This document shows positions 35,983 through 48,209 of a DNA stretch of 64,000 nt, piece after piece. How positions within the stretch are numbered: position 1 is the stretch's first letter; each line of letters opens with the position of its first letter. Under the pieces are notes generated by a model. That model ran no database searches, was not told where the DNA came from, and saw only the letters and a list, made by a program, of their open reading frames with translations. Source of the stretch: Candidatus Gastranaerophilales bacterium (GTDB lineage Bacteria; Cyanobacteriota; Vampirovibrionia; Gastranaerophilales; Gastranaerophilaceae); NCBI GenBank assembly GCA_944326565.1, contig CALVEL010000006.1, positions 1-64,000 of the forward strand. The letters run 5' to 3'. Made by a program: the position numbers and the translations under genes.

Positions 35983-37446
35983 ATGGAAGAAGTAAGAGTC
36001 AGAATAGCACCGTCTCCAAGCGGAAACCTTCACATTGGAACGGCAAGAACTGCTTTATTTAATTATTTGTTTGCAAAAAAAAATAACGGTAAATTCGTTT
36101 TGAGAATAGAAGATACTGATGCCGAGCGTACAAGTCAGGCATATATAGATAATATTTTTGACAGTCTAAAAGCTCTTGGTCTAAACTGGGATGAAGGTCC
36201 TGACGTTGGCGGTCCTTATGGTCCGTATACACAATCTGAAAGATTTGATATTTATCCTAAATACGTTCAGGAATTATTGGATAAAGGATTTGCCTATGAA
36301 TGTTTCTGTACACCTGAAGAGTTAGAAGCAGAAAAAGAAGAAGCTACAAGAAATAAAAAAGCCTATGTATATTCTAAAAAATGTGAAAATTTGACAGATG
36401 AACAAAAAGCTAAATTAAAAGCAGAAGGCAGAAAACCTGCAATCAGATTTAATATTAAAAAAGCACAAAAAGCTTTCCATGATACATCAATTTTAAAATT
36501 TGATGACCTCGTAAAAGGAGAATTACATGTAGATACTGACTTGTTAGGCGATTTTGTTATATTAAAATCAAACGGTACACCTACATACAACTTTGCTGTT
36601 GTAATTGACGATATGTTGATGAAAATTTCTCACGTAATTCGCGGAGAAGATCATATTTCAAATACATTCAAACAAATTTTGATATTTGAAGCTCTTGGTG
36701 CTGAAGTTCCAAAATTCGGACATTTAGGAATGATTTTGGCTCCTGACAGAAGTAAATTATCAAAACGACATGGTGCAACAGCCGTATCAGAATTTGTTGA
36801 AAAAGGTTATCTGACTGATGCTTTAATAAATTTCGTAGCACTTTTAGGCTGGTCACCATCAGATGGTCAAGAAATTAAAACAGTTGAAGAAATTGCTCAA
36901 GACTTTAGAATCGGTGAAATTTCATCATCAAATTCAATCTTTGAATATGATAAACTTAACTGGATGAACAGTCATTATATCAAAATGCTTCCTATGAAAG
37001 AATTGGAAAAAAGATTAAAACCATATCTTACAAAATATGACTTGAGTGAATTAACAGATGCAGAATATACAAGGATGGTTGAAATTACTCGAGAACCTCT
37101 TACACTTCTATCGGATATTACTGATGCAGTGCCTTATTTCTTTGGAGAAATGGTCGAAGTTGAGCCAGAAGTACAAACTGATGTATTAGATACAGAAATA
37201 TCACAAAATGTACTTAAAGAATTTGAAAAACAAGCTCAAAACTGGGAATGGACTGAAGAAAATCTTCATGAAAAACTTGAAGCATTCAGAGGTGAATTCA
37301 AAGAAAAGGGTATCAAACCGAAAGTTACTATGTGGGCAGTAAGAGCTGCTGTTACAGGTAGGACTAAGGGTGCTGATATGACAGCCATACTTGCAATAAT
37401 AGGCAAAGACAAAACTCTAAAAAGAGTAAAAGCAGCAATCAAATAA
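35983..37446 (+). CDS. gltX: Glutamyl-tRNA synthetase
   Basis: GltX charges tRNA-Glu (and in many bacteria tRNA-Gln for amidation). The HIGH motif is PSGNLHIGTARTALF, the KMSKS motif is SKLSKRHG, and DFVILKSNGTPTYNFAVVID is a conserved catalytic-domain block. GAGGAAGG precedes the ATG. 487 residues is normal for a discriminating or non-discriminating GluRS; the sequence does not tell which. Ends at a strong terminator. Confidence 0.97.
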   Translation: MEEVRVRIAPSPSGNLHIGTARTALFNYLFAKKNNGKFVLRIEDTDAERTSQAYIDNIFDSLKALGLNWDEGPDVGGPYGPYTQSERFDIYPKYVQELLDKGFAYECFCTPEELEAEKEEATRNKKAYVYSKKCENLTDEQKAKLKAEGRKPAIRFNIKKAQKAFHDTSILKFDDLVKGELHVDTDLLGDFVILKSNGTPTYNFAVVIDDMLMKISHVIRGEDHISNTFKQILIFEALGAEVPKFGHLGMILAPDRSKLSKRHGATAVSEFVEKGYLTDALINFVALLGWSPSDGQEIKTVEEIAQDFRIGEISSSNSIFEYDKLNWMNSHYIKMLPMKELEKRLKPYLTKYDLSELTDAEYTRMVEITREPLTLLSDITDAVPYFFGEMVEVEPEVQTDVLDTEISQNVLKEFEKQAQNWEWTEENLHEKLEAFRGEFKEKGIKPKVTMWAVRAAVTGRTKGADMTAILAIIGKDKTLKRVKAAIK

Positions 37447-37481
37447 AAACTACAAATGTAATATTTTGTAAATAATTGTTA

Positions 37482-37515
37482 CAGGATTCCTCAAAAAATT
37501 AAACTTTTTTGAGGA
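37482..37515 (+). terminator. Terminator of gltX
   Basis: TTCCTCAAAAA and TTTTTGAGGAA around an eight-base loop, 40 bases past the stop. Confidence 0.8.
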
Positions 37516-37606
37516 ATTTCCGTATAAAGAAAAATATATAAAATTAATGGTTGCACAGAGAATGGACTTTTGGTGAGAGAGAAGTCCTAACAAAAAGGAG
37601 TTGAAG

Positions 37607-37861
37607 ATGGCATTGGCAAAGAGAGTATTTGAAGAAAAAGAAAATGAGGCAGAAGTATTTAATTTCTTTACGCAAGAAGAAATTCAAAAAAACTTGACAT
37701 TTCTTATGTTAGTTGAATCACTATTTCATCAGGAAAAAGAGCAAAAACACAGTATTATTAAAGTAATTGACCCCCAAGATGAAAATAACGTACTATACTA
37801 TACTAACGACAAATTTTTAGAAGTAATTGATTTATACGGACTTGACGGCTTTATTTATTAA
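37607..37861 (+). CDS. Small acidic orphan protein
   Basis: AAAAGGAG precedes the ATG at 37607. The 84-residue protein (MALAKRVFEEKENEAEVFNF, then EEIQKNLTFLMLVESLFHQE and a beta-rich end NNVLYYTNDKFLEVID) has no membrane or signal region. A small GGACTT/AAGTCC hairpin lies just upstream at 37563-37586. It precedes rsmH by 24 bases and probably shares its transcript. Not recognised. Confidence 0.6.
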   Translation: MALAKRVFEEKENEAEVFNFFTQEEIQKNLTFLMLVESLFHQEKEQKHSIIKVIDPQDENNVLYYTNDKFLEVIDLYGLDGFIY

Positions 37862-37884
37862 TTTGAGCATGCTAAAATTACCTT

Positions 37885-38814
37885 ATGGAATTTAAGCACT
37901 ATACGGTAATGAAAAATGAAGCTGTTGATGCATTGGAATGTACTAATGGCAAAATATATGTTGATTGCACTTTAGGCGGAGGCGGTCATAGCGAGCTTAT
38001 TCTACAAAGGATTCAACCCGATGGAAGGCTTATATCTTTTGACATAGATAAAGAAGCAATAACAGCAGCATCAGAACGATTAAAGAATTACAAAAACTTA
38101 ACAATAGTCAATAACTCCTACGTTGACATCAAACAGACACTTGCAAATTTAGGTATAAAAAAAATCACCGGCGGTGTCTTGTTTGATTTAGGAGCAAGTT
38201 ATCATCAGTTTAATAAAGCAGACAGAGGCTTTTCTTTTTCCAAAGAAGCTCCTCTTGATATGAGATTTAATCAGGATGCAGAATTTTCTGCATTTGATGT
38301 AGTAAACGGTTATTCTGAAAATGATTTGGTAAGAATATTTTCAGAATACGGCGAAGAAAGATTTTCCAAAAGAATTGCAAAAAAAATAATTGAAAGTAGA
38401 AAGACCAAAAATATAGAAACGACAACCGAATTAGCTAATTTAATAATAAATTGTACGCCGAGAGTAAAATCGTCTATACATCCTGCAACAAGAGTGTTTC
38501 AGGCGATTAGAATCGAAGTTAATAAAGAGTTAACAAATGTAAAAAATACTCTGAATGATGTGTTGGATTTATTAGATATTGGTGCTATAATAAGTGTAAT
38601 AAGTTTCCACTCTTTGGAAGACCGATTAGTGAAAAACTTATTCAGGTATCACTCGCAAAAATGCCACTGTGAACCTAACCAAATGATTTGTAAATGTCCT
38701 CCTCCAAAATTGGAGCTGGTAAATAAAAAACCAATCGTTGCGAGTGATGAGGAGATTAAAGAAAATCCGCCATCAAGAAGTGCAAAATTAAGAATTGCTA
38801 GATGTATAAACTAA
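37885..38814 (+). CDS. rsmH: 16S rRNA m4C1402 methyltransferase
   Basis: RsmH (MraW) methylates N4 of C1402 in 16S rRNA. The SAM motif is YVDCTLGGGGHSELIL; conserved blocks LFDLGASYHQFNKADRGFSF, DMRFNQ and HPATRVFQAIRIEVNKEL are present, as is SFHSLEDRLVK. 309 residues is standard. It is followed 48 bases later by an FtsL-like gene, the normal mraW-ftsL order, although the rest of the division cluster is absent. Confidence 0.97.
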   Translation: MEFKHYTVMKNEAVDALECTNGKIYVDCTLGGGGHSELILQRIQPDGRLISFDIDKEAITAASERLKNYKNLTIVNNSYVDIKQTLANLGIKKITGGVLFDLGASYHQFNKADRGFSFSKEAPLDMRFNQDAEFSAFDVVNGYSENDLVRIFSEYGEERFSKRIAKKIIESRKTKNIETTTELANLIINCTPRVKSSIHPATRVFQAIRIEVNKELTNVKNTLNDVLDLLDIGAIISVISFHSLEDRLVKNLFRYHSQKCHCEPNQMICKCPPPKLELVNKKPIVASDEEIKENPPSRSAKLRIARCIN

Positions 38815-38862
38815 GAAAAATGGTTTTTCACTTTTATAAGACGGGTAGTTGGGGAATTAAAG

Positions 38863-39327
38863 TTGAATACAGCAAGAGTAAGACAGGAAAATTACAATTA
38901 TTCTTATACGCAAACGAGCTACGCAGAAAGCCCTATTACGCAAGCTCCGGTAATAGAAGGACCTTTTTATTACGATAAAGAGAACTTGGTAAAAGAAATG
39001 GCAATAAGAAGAATAAATAAAACATTATCTGGATTATTGACAATGCTTATTTTGACAGCATTCGTTAGCTATTATTTTGCCATGACTAATGAAGTTACTC
39101 TTAATAAACTAAGAAGACAAATAACAACTCTTAATGAAGAAAATTCGGAATTACAAAATCAGCTTGACCGTCTAAAATCTTTTAATAATGTTGATGACAA
39201 AATGGGTGAATATAATTTATTACAAAAAGCCGCTAAAGTAATCGAAGTACCTGCTGTAGCAGCAACTGCACCTGTTGAAAAGAAAAATGACACAACAGCA
39301 GCATTTAGCTGGGCTATAGGATACTAA
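38863..39327 (+). CDS. FtsL-like division protein
   Basis: The 154-residue protein has a polar N-terminus, one membrane helix (residues 54-72, TLSGLLTMLILTAFVSYYFA) and a following coiled coil (LNKLRRQITTLNEENSELQN), the layout of FtsL. Position after rsmH strongly supports that role, since FtsL sequences themselves are poorly conserved. Start is TTG with weak GGGG ribosome binding site. The tail is Ala/Val-rich. Confidence 0.6.
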   Translation: MNTARVRQENYNYSYTQTSYAESPITQAPVIEGPFYYDKENLVKEMAIRRINKTLSGLLTMLILTAFVSYYFAMTNEVTLNKLRRQITTLNEENSELQNQLDRLKSFNNVDDKMGEYNLLQKAAKVIEVPAVAATAPVEKKNDTTAAFSWAIGY

Positions 39328-39446
39328 CTTATACTAAAGTATAAAATTTACCCTACTAAAGTATGAATTTTTGTAAAATTTATTAAAGTTTTTTTTAATC
39401 ATGCCGTTACATATACAAAAGGTAGTAAGTAGAAGGCATGAGCTAA

Positions 39447-40730
39447 ATGAAAAAAGATGAAAATAAAACCGGTGTTTCACTTTTCAGTCAATCTGATTTT
39501 CTAATTGATAATGATCCATTAGAAGAAATTTTTGCACTTAATTTAGGTGATTTCTTATCAGAACATCTAATATCAGAAGATTTGGCACATAAAATAGGTG
39601 AACATAACCAAAAAGATAAAAAAGCAGGACTCAAAAACCAATTACAAGAATTAATATCAATATACTCCTTGAATAAAACTCTTTGCATACTTAACTTTGA
39701 TACAGAAAAAGGCTATGCAATAATAGCATCAATAGCTAATTCAATTGCTCAAATGGTAGATACTAAAATCTGTAACATCTACATGGCAAAAGAATATGCA
39801 AAAGGGCTCTCCGAAAGTGAAATGCAGCTTGTATTGGCAGGCGCATCTACTGAAAATCAGGTCCCTGGTTTCAATGTTGACAGTGAAAGTCTTATTGCAC
39901 AAACTTATCTTTCTAAAGCAACCATAAAAAATGAAAGTGCAATAGCAATTTCAATACACAGTGCCTCACAAAATATTGGTGTAATTGAAATAAAAAACAG
40001 CGGATTGCAAAATGAATTTATTGAGCTCGTTGAAAGCATCGCAAATCTTTTTGCGACATCAATAACTTTGCAAAGCCAAATAGATGAGACATATAAACTT
40101 ATAAATACAGAAGATAGTGATATCAAAGACTTACAGCATATGAGAGCTGAATTAACCGCATTAATAGGAGATCTTTGCGACTACCAACAAATATTCGTAC
40201 AGAATCTAGCTAACGCTGTCGATACAAAAGGCGGATATAAAGTTTCACATTCTAAAAATACAGCAGAACTTGCAAGAAAAATATGTAAACAACTTGGCTT
40301 AAATGAAAAAACAACCGATTTAATATACTATGCAGGTCTTTTGCAAAATATTGGGAAAATTACCCTCCCTGAAAGCATTTTTGCAACCAACGGTAAATTA
40401 TCAGATGAAGATTTCCAAAAAATACAGAACCACGCAAATGTCGGGGTAAACCTCTTGATGAATATAAATTTCCTATCAGAGGTCGTTCCATATATCACCT
40501 ACCAAAAAGAACGGGTAGATGGCTCAGGCAGTCCTGAAGGATTAAAAGGACAATCAATACCATTCGGCTCAAGGATTATAGCTGTTGCAGATGCATATTC
40601 TGCAATGACATCAGACAGACCATATCGAAAAGCTATGAGCACAGATAAAGCTCTTTCTATAATGAAAGAAGAAGCCGGCTCTAAATGGGATATTGATGTC
40701 GTAAATGCACTTAGTGAAGTAGTTAAATAA
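39447..40730 (+). CDS. GAF-like plus degenerate HD-GYP domain protein
   Basis: The 427-residue protein has an N-terminal region of about 230 residues with a GAF-like segment (FIELVESIANLFATSITLQS) and a C-terminal HD-GYP fold (from VSHSKNTAELARKICKQLGL to the end). In active enzymes the fold holds HD and GYP motifs that bind metals and cut cyclic-di-GMP. Here the HD of the usual 'LLHDIGK' is GLLQNIGK (Gln300-Asn301), 'HHE' is YQKE, and 'GYP' is GSP (361-363). The metal site is therefore mostly lost. It more likely senses or binds than cuts a nucleotide. Monocistronic, ended by a terminator. Confidence 0.85.
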   Translation: MKKDENKTGVSLFSQSDFLIDNDPLEEIFALNLGDFLSEHLISEDLAHKIGEHNQKDKKAGLKNQLQELISIYSLNKTLCILNFDTEKGYAIIASIANSIAQMVDTKICNIYMAKEYAKGLSESEMQLVLAGASTENQVPGFNVDSESLIAQTYLSKATIKNESAIAISIHSASQNIGVIEIKNSGLQNEFIELVESIANLFATSITLQSQIDETYKLINTEDSDIKDLQHMRAELTALIGDLCDYQQIFVQNLANAVDTKGGYKVSHSKNTAELARKICKQLGLNEKTTDLIYYAGLLQNIGKITLPESIFATNGKLSDEDFQKIQNHANVGVNLLMNINFLSEVVPYITYQKERVDGSGSPEGLKGQSIPFGSRIIAVADAYSAMTSDRPYRKAMSTDKALSIMKEEAGSKWDIDVVNALSEVVK

Positions 40731-40755
40731 TTTGAAATTTAAAATATATAATCGC

Positions 40756-40788
40756 AAAAAGGCAGTCAATAAAATTGACCGCCTTTTA
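40756..40788. terminator. Terminator between convergent genes
   Basis: AAAAAGGC-GTCAA and TTGAC-GCCTTTT form a stem between the HD-GYP gene and the convergent orphan gene at 40801. Confidence 0.75.
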
Positions 40789-40800
40789 TTATTAAATCAA

Positions 40801-41097
40801 TTAATCTTGAATAATACTAAAAGCAGTAATATCACTAATATTTACACTTAGCCAGTCATATCTGAAACAGACATAATCATGACATTCACAATCATTATCA
40901 TCACAAGTACAATAATCTTCCAAACGACAGACAAGAGCATTTTCTAATGCTATAAAATCATCATGACACTCCTCACATTTACCCTCAGGAATAAAAACCC
41001 GTCCATCAATTTTTAGATGCCCTGTGAAAATAGTAATTTTATCAGTACCATTATCTTCTATAATTTTCTTTAATGATTTCATCAAATTTTTATACAT
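40801..41097 (-). CDS. Cys/Asp-rich orphan protein
   Basis: GGAGAT precedes the ATG at 41097. The 98-residue protein has cysteines and acidic residues in clusters (GKCEECHDDF; CRLEDYCTCDDNDCECHDYV), eight Cys in all, suited to binding metal ions. The rest is ordinary soluble sequence (LKKIIEDNGTDKITIFTGHL). No signal peptide. Not recognised. Divergent from gyrB. Confidence 0.65.
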   Translation of the reverse strand: MYKNLMKSLKKIIEDNGTDKITIFTGHLKIDGRVFIPEGKCEECHDDFIALENALVCRLEDYCTCDDNDCECHDYVCFRYDWLSVNISDITAFSIIQD

Positions 41098-41228
41098 AAA
41101 ACATCTCCTGTATTTTGAAATAATTCACAAATACAGTAAAACCTGATTTACGAAAAATAAAATTCGACAATCCGACTAATAAAAAAATATAAAATACTAA
41201 AAATATAGGTAACTTTTTTGTCACAAAC

Positions 41229-41257
41229 TGGCAATATTATTATGTTTATGCTACAAT
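41229..41257 (+). promoter_or_regulatory. Promoter of gyrB (extended -10)
   Basis: TACAAT at 41252-41257 preceded by TG (TGCTACAAT), with TGGCAA at 17 bases upstream; 40 bases before the gyrB start. Confidence 0.45.
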
Positions 41258-41261
41258 ATAG

Positions 41262-43835
<2,574 letters not shown>

Positions 43836-43864
43836 AAAAAAGCGGGCAATACTCCCGCTTTTTC
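43836..43864 (+). terminator. Terminator of gyrB
   Basis: AAAAAGCGGG and CCCGCTTTTT around a seven-base loop directly after the gyrB stop. Confidence 0.85.
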
Positions 43865-43990
43865 TACCATTGAAATAGCTTTGCTATTGTAGTAGAATTA
43901 TTGTGTATTGATACAGGATATAGAAAAGAGATGATTATGGATATGATTAAAAATAAAGCAGAATTTAAAAATTTAGAAAAGAGTACAGTT

Positions 43991-44653
43991 ATGAAAAAAG
44001 AATTCATCTTTTTAGGACCACCTGCCTGCGGAAAGGGAACTCAGACAGAAAAGCTTGCTAAATATTTAAACTTTCCGCATGTCGACACCGGCTCACTTTT
44101 GAGAGCAGAAATCAAAAATCAAACACCTGATGGGATTGTTGCTAAATCATATATTGACAAAGGTCAATTAGTTCCAGTTGATTTGGTCGCAAAAATTATC
44201 AAAAATAGATTAGCTCAAGACGATTGTCGTGACGGATATATCTTGGACGGATACCCAAGAAGCGTTGAACAAGCTGATAAATTAGATATAATTAACAACG
44301 AAATCAACAGCAAAAGAGATCTCGAAGTTGATTTTAGAGCAATATATTTTGATATAGACACAAATGTACTTGTTGAAAGGATTATAAACAGAAGATCTTG
44401 TCCAGTTTGCGGAGAAATTTATAACCTTGCATTCAAAGCTCCGCAAAAAGATGGTATTTGCGACAAATGCGGTACTGAATTAGTTCAAAGAAAAGATGAT
44501 ACAAAAGAAGTAGCACAAGCAAGATTTGACACATATTTTCATGAAACAGCTCCATTGATTGAATATTACCAAAATAAGGGTAACTTAAAGACAATCGATG
44601 CAAACGGATCAATCGATGAAGTTTGGGAAAGATTATTAGAAGCAATCAAATAA
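43991..44653 (+). CDS. adk: Adenylate kinase
   Basis: Adk interconverts AMP, ADP and ATP. The frame is open from 43901; the ATG at 43991 (MKKEFIFLGPPACGKGTQ) puts the P-loop at the usual distance from the N-terminus. It keeps the family blocks HVDTGSLLRAE, DGYILDGYPRSVEQADKL and the LID domain with four zinc cysteines (SCPVCGE and CDKCGTE). The P-loop GPPACGKGTQ varies from GPPGAGKGTQ. Length is 220 residues. map follows 55 bases later, a frequent pairing. Confidence 0.95.
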   Translation: MKKEFIFLGPPACGKGTQTEKLAKYLNFPHVDTGSLLRAEIKNQTPDGIVAKSYIDKGQLVPVDLVAKIIKNRLAQDDCRDGYILDGYPRSVEQADKLDIINNEINSKRDLEVDFRAIYFDIDTNVLVERIINRRSCPVCGEIYNLAFKAPQKDGICDKCGTELVQRKDDTKEVAQARFDTYFHETAPLIEYYQNKGNLKTIDANGSIDEVWERLLEAIK

Positions 44654-44707
44654 AAAAGAAAGGGGCATTGCGATTAAATTAATTAATAATCGCAAGCTAA
44701 AGATACA

Positions 44708-45460
44708 ATGATTCACAAAAAATCAAGAGATGAAATAAAACGTATGCGCCATGCCGGTCATATAGTAGCTTTGGTGCATCAAAAAATGAAAGAAGTAATT
44801 GAGCCGGGCATAAGTACAAAGGAATTAGATGATATTGCATACCATATTATTAAAGAAAACAAAGCAATCCCGACCTTTCTCGGATATGCTGGTTTTCCGG
44901 CATCTATATGTGCCTCTATAAATGAACAAGTTGTACATGGAATTCCAAATGAAAATATAATAGTTAAAGAAGGCGATATAATCTCTATTGATGTAGGTGC
45001 AACGTATGGTGGAATGGTCGGTGATGGAGCTTGGACTTACCCTGTCGGAAAAATTACGCCCGAAATTCAAAGACTCTTGAATACAACTGAAGAAGCTCTT
45101 TTCGAAGGTATAAAACAAATGAGAGAAGGCAATGTCTTAGATGATGTCTCAAAAGCAATTGAACGGGTAGCTGTACGTGAAAAACTCGGTATAGTCCGTC
45201 AATACGGAGGCCATGGTGTAGGACATGAAATGCATGAAGAGCCTTTTCTGTTCAATTACAGTGTAGGAAATAAGACTCCGCTAAAACAAGGCTATGTAAT
45301 CGCAATTGAGCCTATGCTTAACTTAGGCGGAGATGATGTAGTTGTTGCTGATGATGAATGGACAGTTTCTACTACGGATAAAAAACCATCGGCACATTTT
45401 GAGCATACTGTACTTGTAACTGAAGATGAACCTTTAATCATTACAAAACTAATGGCATAA
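44708..45460 (+). CDS. map: Methionine aminopeptidase
   Basis: Map removes the N-terminal Met. The metal ligands appear in SIDVGATYGGMVGDGAWTYP (Asp pair), GHGVGHEMHEEPFLFNY (His), VIAIEPMLNLGG (Glu) and the final SAHFEHTVLVTE. 250 residues is the type I bacterial length, without an N-terminal extension. Follows adk, as in spc operon remnants. Confidence 0.97.
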   Translation: MIHKKSRDEIKRMRHAGHIVALVHQKMKEVIEPGISTKELDDIAYHIIKENKAIPTFLGYAGFPASICASINEQVVHGIPNENIIVKEGDIISIDVGATYGGMVGDGAWTYPVGKITPEIQRLLNTTEEALFEGIKQMREGNVLDDVSKAIERVAVREKLGIVRQYGGHGVGHEMHEEPFLFNYSVGNKTPLKQGYVIAIEPMLNLGGDDVVVADDEWTVSTTDKKPSAHFEHTVLVTEDEPLIITKLMA

Positions 45461-45509
45461 TTTATGCTGTTATTAAAATTACTCTGATATTAAAAAAGGA
45501 GAGCAATTA

Positions 45510-46148
45510 ATGAAATATTATATCGGTCTTTCTCTTGCAGCAACATCCAGCGTTGATACAGGTGTCGCTATATTAGATGAATTTAATAATATTATCTTTG
45601 TCGATAAACTATACAAAATGAACGATATAATGTTTTTCTTTGACAATTATTCTTCATTAAAAGATAGTGAAATTTGCATATCCTTAGCTTGGGACAGAAC
45701 TATGCTTAACGGCAAATGGCGAATATTATCAAAACCTTATCAAATGGTTGCAACTAATCCGCATATGCCTAATTTAGATAACTGGACACAGCGTTTTACG
45801 ACCAGAGGTTGTGAATATTTTAAATCTTTAAGTGAAAAAGGTATTAATATAACAAGATTTGAGCTTTACCTCACAAGACAAAGTCTTCATATGAATTCTT
45901 GTTATAAAGAACGCTCCCCTGCTGATTGCAAATTCTTACAACAAGTACTTAAAAACGAATGGGGATTTGAAGATATTCCTGTAAATATGATGCCAATGTC
46001 GCAATTGGAAGCAATTATCGGAGCTATTTTGGCTAAAGAAAACTACAAAAATCCAGCAAATATCAAACGGATTTCAAGCTTTAGAAATTTTCCAGTAATT
46101 GATGTAAAAAATAATCCCAAAAATTTATTTGAAATTGGTATTCAATAA
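45510..46148 (+). CDS. Uncharacterised protein with RNase H-like start
   Basis: AAAAGGAG precedes the ATG. The 212-residue protein begins YYIGLSLAATSSVDTGVAIL, a pattern like the first strand-turn-strand of RNase H-fold nucleases of the DUF429 type, but the conserved Asp is absent or displaced. Later segments: CISLAWDRTMLNGKWRIL and MPMSQLEAIIGAILAKENYK, the last like a C-terminal Asp/Glu helix of that fold. Not recognised with confidence. It stops one base before a convergent orphan gene. Confidence 0.55.
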   Translation: MKYYIGLSLAATSSVDTGVAILDEFNNIIFVDKLYKMNDIMFFFDNYSSLKDSEICISLAWDRTMLNGKWRILSKPYQMVATNPHMPNLDNWTQRFTTRGCEYFKSLSEKGINITRFELYLTRQSLHMNSCYKERSPADCKFLQQVLKNEWGFEDIPVNMMPMSQLEAIIGAILAKENYKNPANIKRISSFRNFPVIDVKNNPKNLFEIGIQ

Positions 46149-46673
46149 TTATTCTTTATCACGTGTCATAAGAAGACTTAGGGCAGCTCCAAGCAGTGCA
46201 CCTATTCCCATCCCCCATTTGAATCCGTTCCACTTGATTGTACTCATAGCTTTTGATGTAACCGTATCCATCAGACTTCCGTCTTTTTTGTAATTTTTAA
46301 AGTTATCAGCAAATTCTTTTTTTAATGCTATTACTTTATCTTTATCAGTTATTGAATCTTTTATTTCACTGCATTTGGAAGCTATTGAAGAAATATCTTC
46401 ACCTACGCCTAGACCTGTCAAAAATATTTTTGATTCATTTGAAAGTTTATTTTTTGATATTTCATCTGCGACAACTTGAAGTGTTTTCATATCTTTTTGG
46501 GCATTTCTTTTGGTAACACGAAACGCAGTATTTACAAAAGTATCTTTATTTATGGGCAAATAATAACAAGTCATACCTAAAAGACCACCCAATATAGTAG
46601 CACCTACCCTTTTGGATTTTGGAGATACTTGAGCTGGATGGTTAAAATTCATTGACGTATCAATATATGACAT
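46149..46673 (-). CDS. Orphan protein with two hydrophobic Gly segments
   Basis: GAGGTCG precedes the ATG. The 174-residue product starts MSYIDTSMNFNHPAQVSPKS and has hydrophobic Gly-rich segments near residues 24-40 (VGATILGGLLGMTCYYLPI) and 150-168 (FKWGMGIGALLGAALSLLMT), separated by a helical, Lys-rich region. It resembles the orphan membrane proteins at 26282 and 26770 in design. Not recognised. Confidence 0.65.
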   Translation of the reverse strand: MSYIDTSMNFNHPAQVSPKSKRVGATILGGLLGMTCYYLPINKDTFVNTAFRVTKRNAQKDMKTLQVVADEISKNKLSNESKIFLTGLGVGEDISSIASKCSEIKDSITDKDKVIALKKEFADNFKNYKKDGSLMDTVTSKAMSTIKWNGFKWGMGIGALLGAALSLLMTRDKE

Positions 46674-46727
46674 AAAACGACCTCATATTTTCCATCGTTT
46701 ATAAAAAACATCTAAAAAAAAAATTTG

Positions 46728-47345
46728 CTAGATTGATAAATATTTTTTTACAATTTTTTTAAGCTCTTCAAACACAGCATCTATAGGCTGAACTGAATTA
46801 ATAACTTTTATCCTTTCAGGCTCTTGTTTTGCTATTTCTAAATATCCGTTTCTAACTCTGTTATGGAAATCTACTCCTGCACTTTCCATTCTGTCTTTAT
46901 CTTTGCCTACTCGCTTCATTGAATTCTCGACATCAATATCAAATACTACTGTCAAATCAGGTTTTTTAAAATTTGTAGCCAAATTATTCAACATTTCAAT
47001 TCTTTTTATGTCAAGTCCTCTGCCATATCCTTGATACGCAACCGTAGAATCAATATGCCTATCGCAAAGTACAATCTTGCCGGCTTCAACTGCCGGATTT
47101 ACAATAATATCTATATTTTGAGCCCTGTCTGCCAAAAATAAAAAAGATTCACAACGGTCTGATACGACACCATCATAATTCAACAAAATATCTCTGACTT
47201 TTTCACCCAATCCTTTAGCTCCTGGTTCCCTAGTCAAGATGACATCATAACCTTCTTTTTCAAGATAATCCTTTAATAAATTTATCTGCGTAGTTTTTCC
47301 GCAACCGTCAGCTCCCTCAAATGTTATAAAAAATCCTTTTTTCAT
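46728..47345 (-). CDS. tmk: Thymidylate kinase
   Basis: Tmk phosphorylates dTMP. The P-loop is FITFEGADGCGKTTQINLL, followed by the DR motif ILTREPG, LCDRHIDSTVAYQGYGRG and VVFDIDVENSMKR. The ATG at 47345 is chosen because GGGAG lies seven bases before it; an ATG 12 bases upstream is poorer. Length 205 residues. The LID region (GKDKDRMES) has an Arg, typical of the type II enzymes. Confidence 0.96.
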   Translation of the reverse strand: MKKGFFITFEGADGCGKTTQINLLKDYLEKEGYDVILTREPGAKGLGEKVRDILLNYDGVVSDRCESFLFLADRAQNIDIIVNPAVEAGKIVLCDRHIDSTVAYQGYGRGLDIKRIEMLNNLATNFKKPDLTVVFDIDVENSMKRVGKDKDRMESAGVDFHNRVRNGYLEIAKQEPERIKVINSVQPIDAVFEELKKIVKKYLSI

Positions 47346-47372
47346 TTTTTCTCCCATATCTGATTATAACAC

Positions 47373-47409
47373 AAAAAAGCACTCTATAAATTCTATAGAG
47401 TGCTTTTTT
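47373..47409 (-). terminator. Terminator of rplK-rplA operon
   Basis: AAAAAAGCACTCTATA and its complement around a five-base loop, 17 bases past the rplA stop on the minus strand. Confidence 0.85.
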
Positions 47410-47426
47410 ATTATATTTTTAAAGAA

Positions 47427-48152
47427 TTATGAAACTAATTCTTTTACTTCAGCAGCAAAGTTTTTAGGATCCAATTTAATTCCAGGTCCCATTGTTGTTG
47501 ATAAGTAAACTGATTTTACAAAAGTACCTTTTGCTGAAGACGGTTTCGCTCTTAAAACTGCATCTGCAAGAGTTGCATAGTTTTTAATCAAATCTTCTTC
47601 TACAAATTGAACTTTTCCGATAGGACAGTGTATCATACCCTGTTTATCAGCTCTGAATTCTACTTTACCAGCTTTAGCATCTTTGACAGCTTTAGCTACA
47701 TCCATTGTAACAGTACCTGTTTTAGGGTTTGGCATTAAACCTTTAGGTCCTAAAACTCGACCTAATTTACCTAACATACCCATACAATCAGGTGTTGCAA
47801 TCAATGTATCAAATTCAAACCAGCCATCTGTAATCTTATCAATGATTTCTTCAGCTCCGGCATAATCAGCTCCAGCTTCTTTTGCTTCTGTAGCTTTAGC
47901 ACCTTTAGCGATTACACAAACTCTGACTGTCTTGCCTAATCCGGCAGGCAATACAACAGTTGATCTGATTTGTTGATCTGCTTGACGAACATCAATACCT
48001 AATCTCATATGGCATTCTACTGTTTCGTTAAATTTAGCTAATTCTTTTGATATTTCTTGCAATTTTTTAATTGCATTAACTGCAGTTGAAGGTTGTTCAA
48101 ATCCTTCAAGCATTCCCTGCATTTTCTTTTGTTTTTTTGTTAATTTTGACAT
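47427..48152 (-). CDS. rplA: 50S ribosomal protein L1
   Basis: L1 forms the mobile L1 stalk. It has the family blocks [39 protein letters not shown] and [19 protein letters not shown]. 241 residues with a short N-terminal Lys-rich segment. Preceded by GAAAGG. It follows rplK as usual, but rplJ-rplL are 9.3 kb away instead of next. Confidence 0.98.
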   Translation of the reverse strand: MSKLTKKQKKMQGMLEGFEQPSTAVNAIKKLQEISKELAKFNETVECHMRLGIDVRQADQQIRSTVVLPAGLGKTVRVCVIAKGAKATEAKEAGADYAGAEEIIDKITDGWFEFDTLIATPDCMGMLGKLGRVLGPKGLMPNPKTGTVTMDVAKAVKDAKAGKVEFRADKQGMIHCPIGKVQFVEEDLIKNYATLADAVLRAKPSSAKGTFVKSVYLSTTMGPGIKLDPKNFAAEVKELVS

Positions 48153-48209
48153 TTTTCTATCCTTTCGTGGTAATAACGGATTTTACAATTCTGTAAAATA
48201 TCCTTCCAT

